Of a stretch of 64,000 nucleotides of DNA, positions 61,773 through 64,000 are shown one piece after another; position 1 is the first letter of the stretch, and the number at the start of each line of letters is the position of its first letter. Origin of the DNA: CAUJIW01 sp963205175. Lineage in GTDB: Bacteria > Pseudomonadota > Alphaproteobacteria > Sphingomonadales > Sphingomonadaceae. A program made the translations under genes and the position numbers. The notes beneath the pieces are model-generated. The model had not been told where the DNA came from and ran no database searches. It was given only the letters and a program-made list of their open reading frames with translations. Where the stretch lies: assembly GCA_041060555.1 (NCBI GenBank), contig JBEUDS010000018.1; one strand, given 5' to 3'.

Positions 61773-63809
61773 ATGAACGCTGTTACCGAAACCGTAGCCG
61801 CCGAGCCTGTGTCGGGCGTCGAGATTTTCGTGCCGCTCGCCAAGCTCAAGAAGTCCCCGCGCAATGCCCGCAAGGTGCCGCATGGGGAGGCCGCTATCGA
61901 GGCGCTGGCCGCTTCGATCCAGCACAAGGGGCTGATCCAGAACCTTGTCGTGGAGCCCGAGACCAAGGAGGACGGGACGCCGACCGGCTATTACCTCGTC
62001 ACCGCAGGCGAGGGCCGCAGGCTGGCGATGCTGCTGCGCGCCAAGCGCAAGCAGATCAAGAAATCCGAGCCGGTGCGCTGCTGGCTCGATACCGCCAATG
62101 ACCCGTCCGAGATCAGTCTGGACGAGAATGTGACCCGGACCCCGATGCACCCCGCCGATCAGTTCGAGCGGTTCCGCGAGCTTGCGGACGGCAAGGGCTG
62201 GGGCGCGGAGGAAATCGGCGCGCGGTTCGGCGTGTCGGCGGGCGTGGTGAAGCAACGCCTTCGCCTTGGCGCCGTCTCCCCGAAGCTGTTGCAGGTCTAT
62301 CGCGAGGACGGCCTTACGCTCGATCAGCTTATGGCCTTCGCCATCACCGAGGACCATGCTCGGCAGGAACAGGTTTTCGAGGGTCTGCATCACAACCGCG
62401 AACCGTGGATCATCCGGCGCGACATGACCGCTGCCAACGTCCCGGCGACCGACCGGCGCGCGGTGTTCGTCGGAGCCGACGCCTATGTCGAGGCGGGCGG
62501 CAACATCCTCCGCGACCTGTTCAGCGAGGACCGGGGCGGGTTCTTCGAGGATGCAGGCTTGCTCGACATGCTCGCCATCGAGAAGCTGCGCGAGGTCGCA
62601 GGTGAGGTCGAGGCCGAGGGTTGGAAATGGGCCGAGGCTCATATCGACTACCCCCACGCCCACGGGATGCGGCGCTTCTATCCGCAAACCGTTCCGCTGT
62701 CCGACGAGGACGAGGCGCGGTTGGAGGCGCTGTCCGCCGAGCATGACGAGCTTGCCGAAGGCTATTCGTCCTATGACGAAATGCCCGAGGACGTGGCGGC
62801 CAAGCTGGAGGCGGTGTCCGACGAGATCGACGCCATTTCCGAGAGGCGTTCGGCCTACGACGCCAATGTGATCGCGCATGGCGGCGCGTTCGTCGTGCTG
62901 CACCATGACGGCAGCGTTCGGATCGAGCGCGGTTTCGTTCGGGCCGAGGATGAGGCGCTGGCGGACCCCCAGCCCGAGCAGGAAGCCGAGGGCGATGCCA
63001 CCGACCCGCAGACCGGGGAGCGCGAGCAGCCGGAGGACGGCGACGAGGACGCGCAGGAGATCGAGGAGGACGAGGAACCGGGCAAGCCCATTTCCGACAG
63101 CCTCACTCGCGACCTGTCCGCCTATCGGACGCTGGCGCTTCGCGTGGCCTTGGCCGACCAGCCGGATACGGCGTTGATCGCGCTGACCCACACGCTCACC
63201 GCGCAACTGTTCTACAGCTATGCGGAGGCGGGTTGCCTTGAGGTCCGTCCGACCGTGACCCCTTTGGGGAGCCACGCGGACGGGATCGAGAACACTCCCT
63301 TGGCGGCGCGGGCTAGCGAGGCGCATGAAGCGTGGGCCGAGCGGATGCCGCGCGACGTGGCCGACCTGTGGAGCTTCATCGTCAATCTGGACGACGAGAA
63401 GCGGTTGGCGTTGCTGGCGCATTGCGCGGCCCGCACCGTCAACGCCCTGCGGCTGCCGTGGGACCGCAAGCCTCGGACGCTGCAAACCGCCGACCGGCTG
63501 GCGAGCGCGCTGGCGCTGGACGTGGCGAAGGACTGGACGCCCACCGTGGACAGCTACCTTGGCCGCGTTACCAAGGCGCATATCGTGGAGGCCGTGACCG
63601 AGGGCGTTTCGGAGGATGCCGCGCGCTGTATCGCGGACATGAAGAAGCCGGAGATGGCGCAAGCCGCCGAGCAGCTTCTGGCCGGGACCGGCTGGCTTCC
63701 CGCAGTGCTGCGGACCCCGCAGCCGGAAGCGGAGCAGCCCGCCGAGGCCAGTGCGAGCGCGCCGCAGGACGCGGACGAGGAAGGCATCTACGCCGTCGCT
63801 GCCGAATAG
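61773..63809 (+). CDS. ParB/RepB/Spo0J-family partition-like protein
   Basis: 678 residues. A ParB N-terminal domain (residues ~16-115, with S-I-Q-H-K-G-L-I-Q-N-L and T-A-G-E-G-R-R) is followed by an HTH (about 146-168, E-I-G-A-R-F-G-V-S-A-G-V-V-K-Q-R-L). A long C-terminal part has a highly acidic linker (about 408-445) and an N-W-type helical domain. This big form is seen on sphingomonad-type plasmids and integrated elements. The ATG at 61773 is used; a GTG at 61770 is also open. No parA is in the window. Confidence 0.88.
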   Translation: MNAVTETVAAEPVSGVEIFVPLAKLKKSPRNARKVPHGEAAIEALAASIQHKGLIQNLVVEPETKEDGTPTGYYLVTAGEGRRLAMLLRAKRKQIKKSEPVRCWLDTANDPSEISLDENVTRTPMHPADQFERFRELADGKGWGAEEIGARFGVSAGVVKQRLRLGAVSPKLLQVYREDGLTLDQLMAFAITEDHARQEQVFEGLHHNREPWIIRRDMTAANVPATDRRAVFVGADAYVEAGGNILRDLFSEDRGGFFEDAGLLDMLAIEKLREVAGEVEAEGWKWAEAHIDYPHAHGMRRFYPQTVPLSDEDEARLEALSAEHDELAEGYSSYDEMPEDVAAKLEAVSDEIDAISERRSAYDANVIAHGGAFVVLHHDGSVRIERGFVRAEDEALADPQPEQEAEGDATDPQTGEREQPEDGDEDAQEIEEDEEPGKPISDSLTRDLSAYRTLALRVALADQPDTALIALTHTLTAQLFYSYAEAGCLEVRPTVTPLGSHADGIENTPLAARASEAHEAWAERMPRDVADLWSFIVNLDDEKRLALLAHCAARTVNALRLPWDRKPRTLQTADRLASALALDVAKDWTPTVDSYLGRVTKAHIVEAVTEGVSEDAARCIADMKKPEMAQAAEQLLAGTGWLPAVLRTPQPEAEQPAEASASAPQDADEEGIYAVAAE

Positions 63810-63819
63810 CGGCACTTGG

Positions 63820-63851
63820 GCCGGGGCCGTGCGAGCGGTCCCGGCTTTCTT
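63820..63851 (+). terminator. likely terminator after the ParB-like gene
   Basis: A 10-bp stem with one G-T pair (63820-63829 with 63836-63845), 6-nt loop, then TTTCTT. Moderate T-tract. Confidence 0.6.
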
Positions 63852-63923
63852 CGGAACGACCAAAAAAAATTGCGGTCGCGTCCGTCAAGGTGGTGTAATT
63901 TCGGCTGTGGCCGTGGGCCATCG

Positions 63924-64000
63924 TCAGGCGGCTTTGGCGGTGATGTGTAGGGGCTGATTTTCCTCCTCGATCATGGGTTGGTTGAGTTCGGCCATGCCTT
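63924..64000 (-). CDS. possible 3' end of a minus-strand gene
   Basis: A minus-strand frame runs from the window edge to a TGA at 63924-63926 and ends in H-I-T-A-K-A-A. An ATG at 63995 would make a 23-residue peptide, so it is more likely the C-terminal end of a gene beyond the right edge. Not recognised. Confidence 0.3.
   Translation of the reverse strand, partial: GMAELNQPMIEEENQPLHITAKAA

Noticed and set aside
61461..63863. 800-codon minus-strand open frame
   Set aside because: Antisense to the ParB-like gene, which has a good Shine-Dalgarno, domain matches and a terminator.

Overview
The window is a 64 kb stretch of a high-GC alphaproteobacterial chromosome. Supporting markers are the rpmF-plsX-fabH-ihfA-merR string, an OmlA/BamE gene divergent from a CBP3-type cytochrome bc1 chaperone and a DUF177 gene, DUF1465, a COQ9-family ubiquinone protein, a Cys-less L31, the Mla/TamAB envelope genes and alphaproteobacterial REP-like palindromes. 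The gene mix fits a Rhodospirillales- or Sphingomonadales-like bacterium; the genus cannot be fixed from the sequence alone.

Layout. 1-2.5 kb: a minus-strand trio (HAD phosphatase, MobA-like nucleotidyltransferase, CDP-alcohol phosphotransferase) coupled by 4-nt overlaps, probably making an unusual phosphodiester or phospholipid head group. 2.6-6.2 kb: an Mla-type lipid-transport operon (STAS-MlaE, MlaF, MlaD, auxiliary lipoprotein). 6.2-8.1 kb: three small unassigned minus-strand genes divergent from an XRE-S24 (LexA/CI-like) repressor, with inverted repeats between them. 8.8-15 kb: tamA-tamB. 15-18.1 kb: copper resistance copA-copB plus a small Cys/His-rich exported protein. 18.2-26 kb: housekeeping genes (DUF4139, tRNA-Pro, ssb, feoAB, coq9, rpsU, FKBP, DUF423, DUF1465) and an hsp20 gene with a sigma32-like promoter and a ROSE-like RNA thermometer.

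26-45.8 kb is the accessory part. A TonB-dependent receptor, a di-haem peroxidase and a TonB-like protein form a likely metal-uptake unit. A second receptor follows, with two MFS transporters, an amidohydrolase, a KshA-like Rieske oxygenase, an acetoacetate-decarboxylase-fold protein, two SDRs (one without its catalytic Tyr/Lys), a DUF1838 protein, a DUF3598-like protein, and LysR and LuxR regulators. This looks like an uptake-and-degradation locus for an unknown hydrophobic or aromatic compound.

45.8-58.6 kb returns to core functions: tRNA-Asn, bamE, bc1 chaperone, DUF177, rpmF, plsX, fabH, ihfA, merR, an ABC exporter, rpmE, an orphan Imm11-like gene, REP-like repeats, a sirtuin, dapB, DUF2244 and nth. 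At 58,568 an intact tRNA-Arg(CCG) marks the left edge of an integrated element: a serine recombinase whose last 21 codons are read from the tRNA's opposite strand, a small ORF, a FitAB/VapBC-type toxin-antitoxin pair with a readable promoter and operator, and a large ParB-like protein. The element continues beyond the right end.
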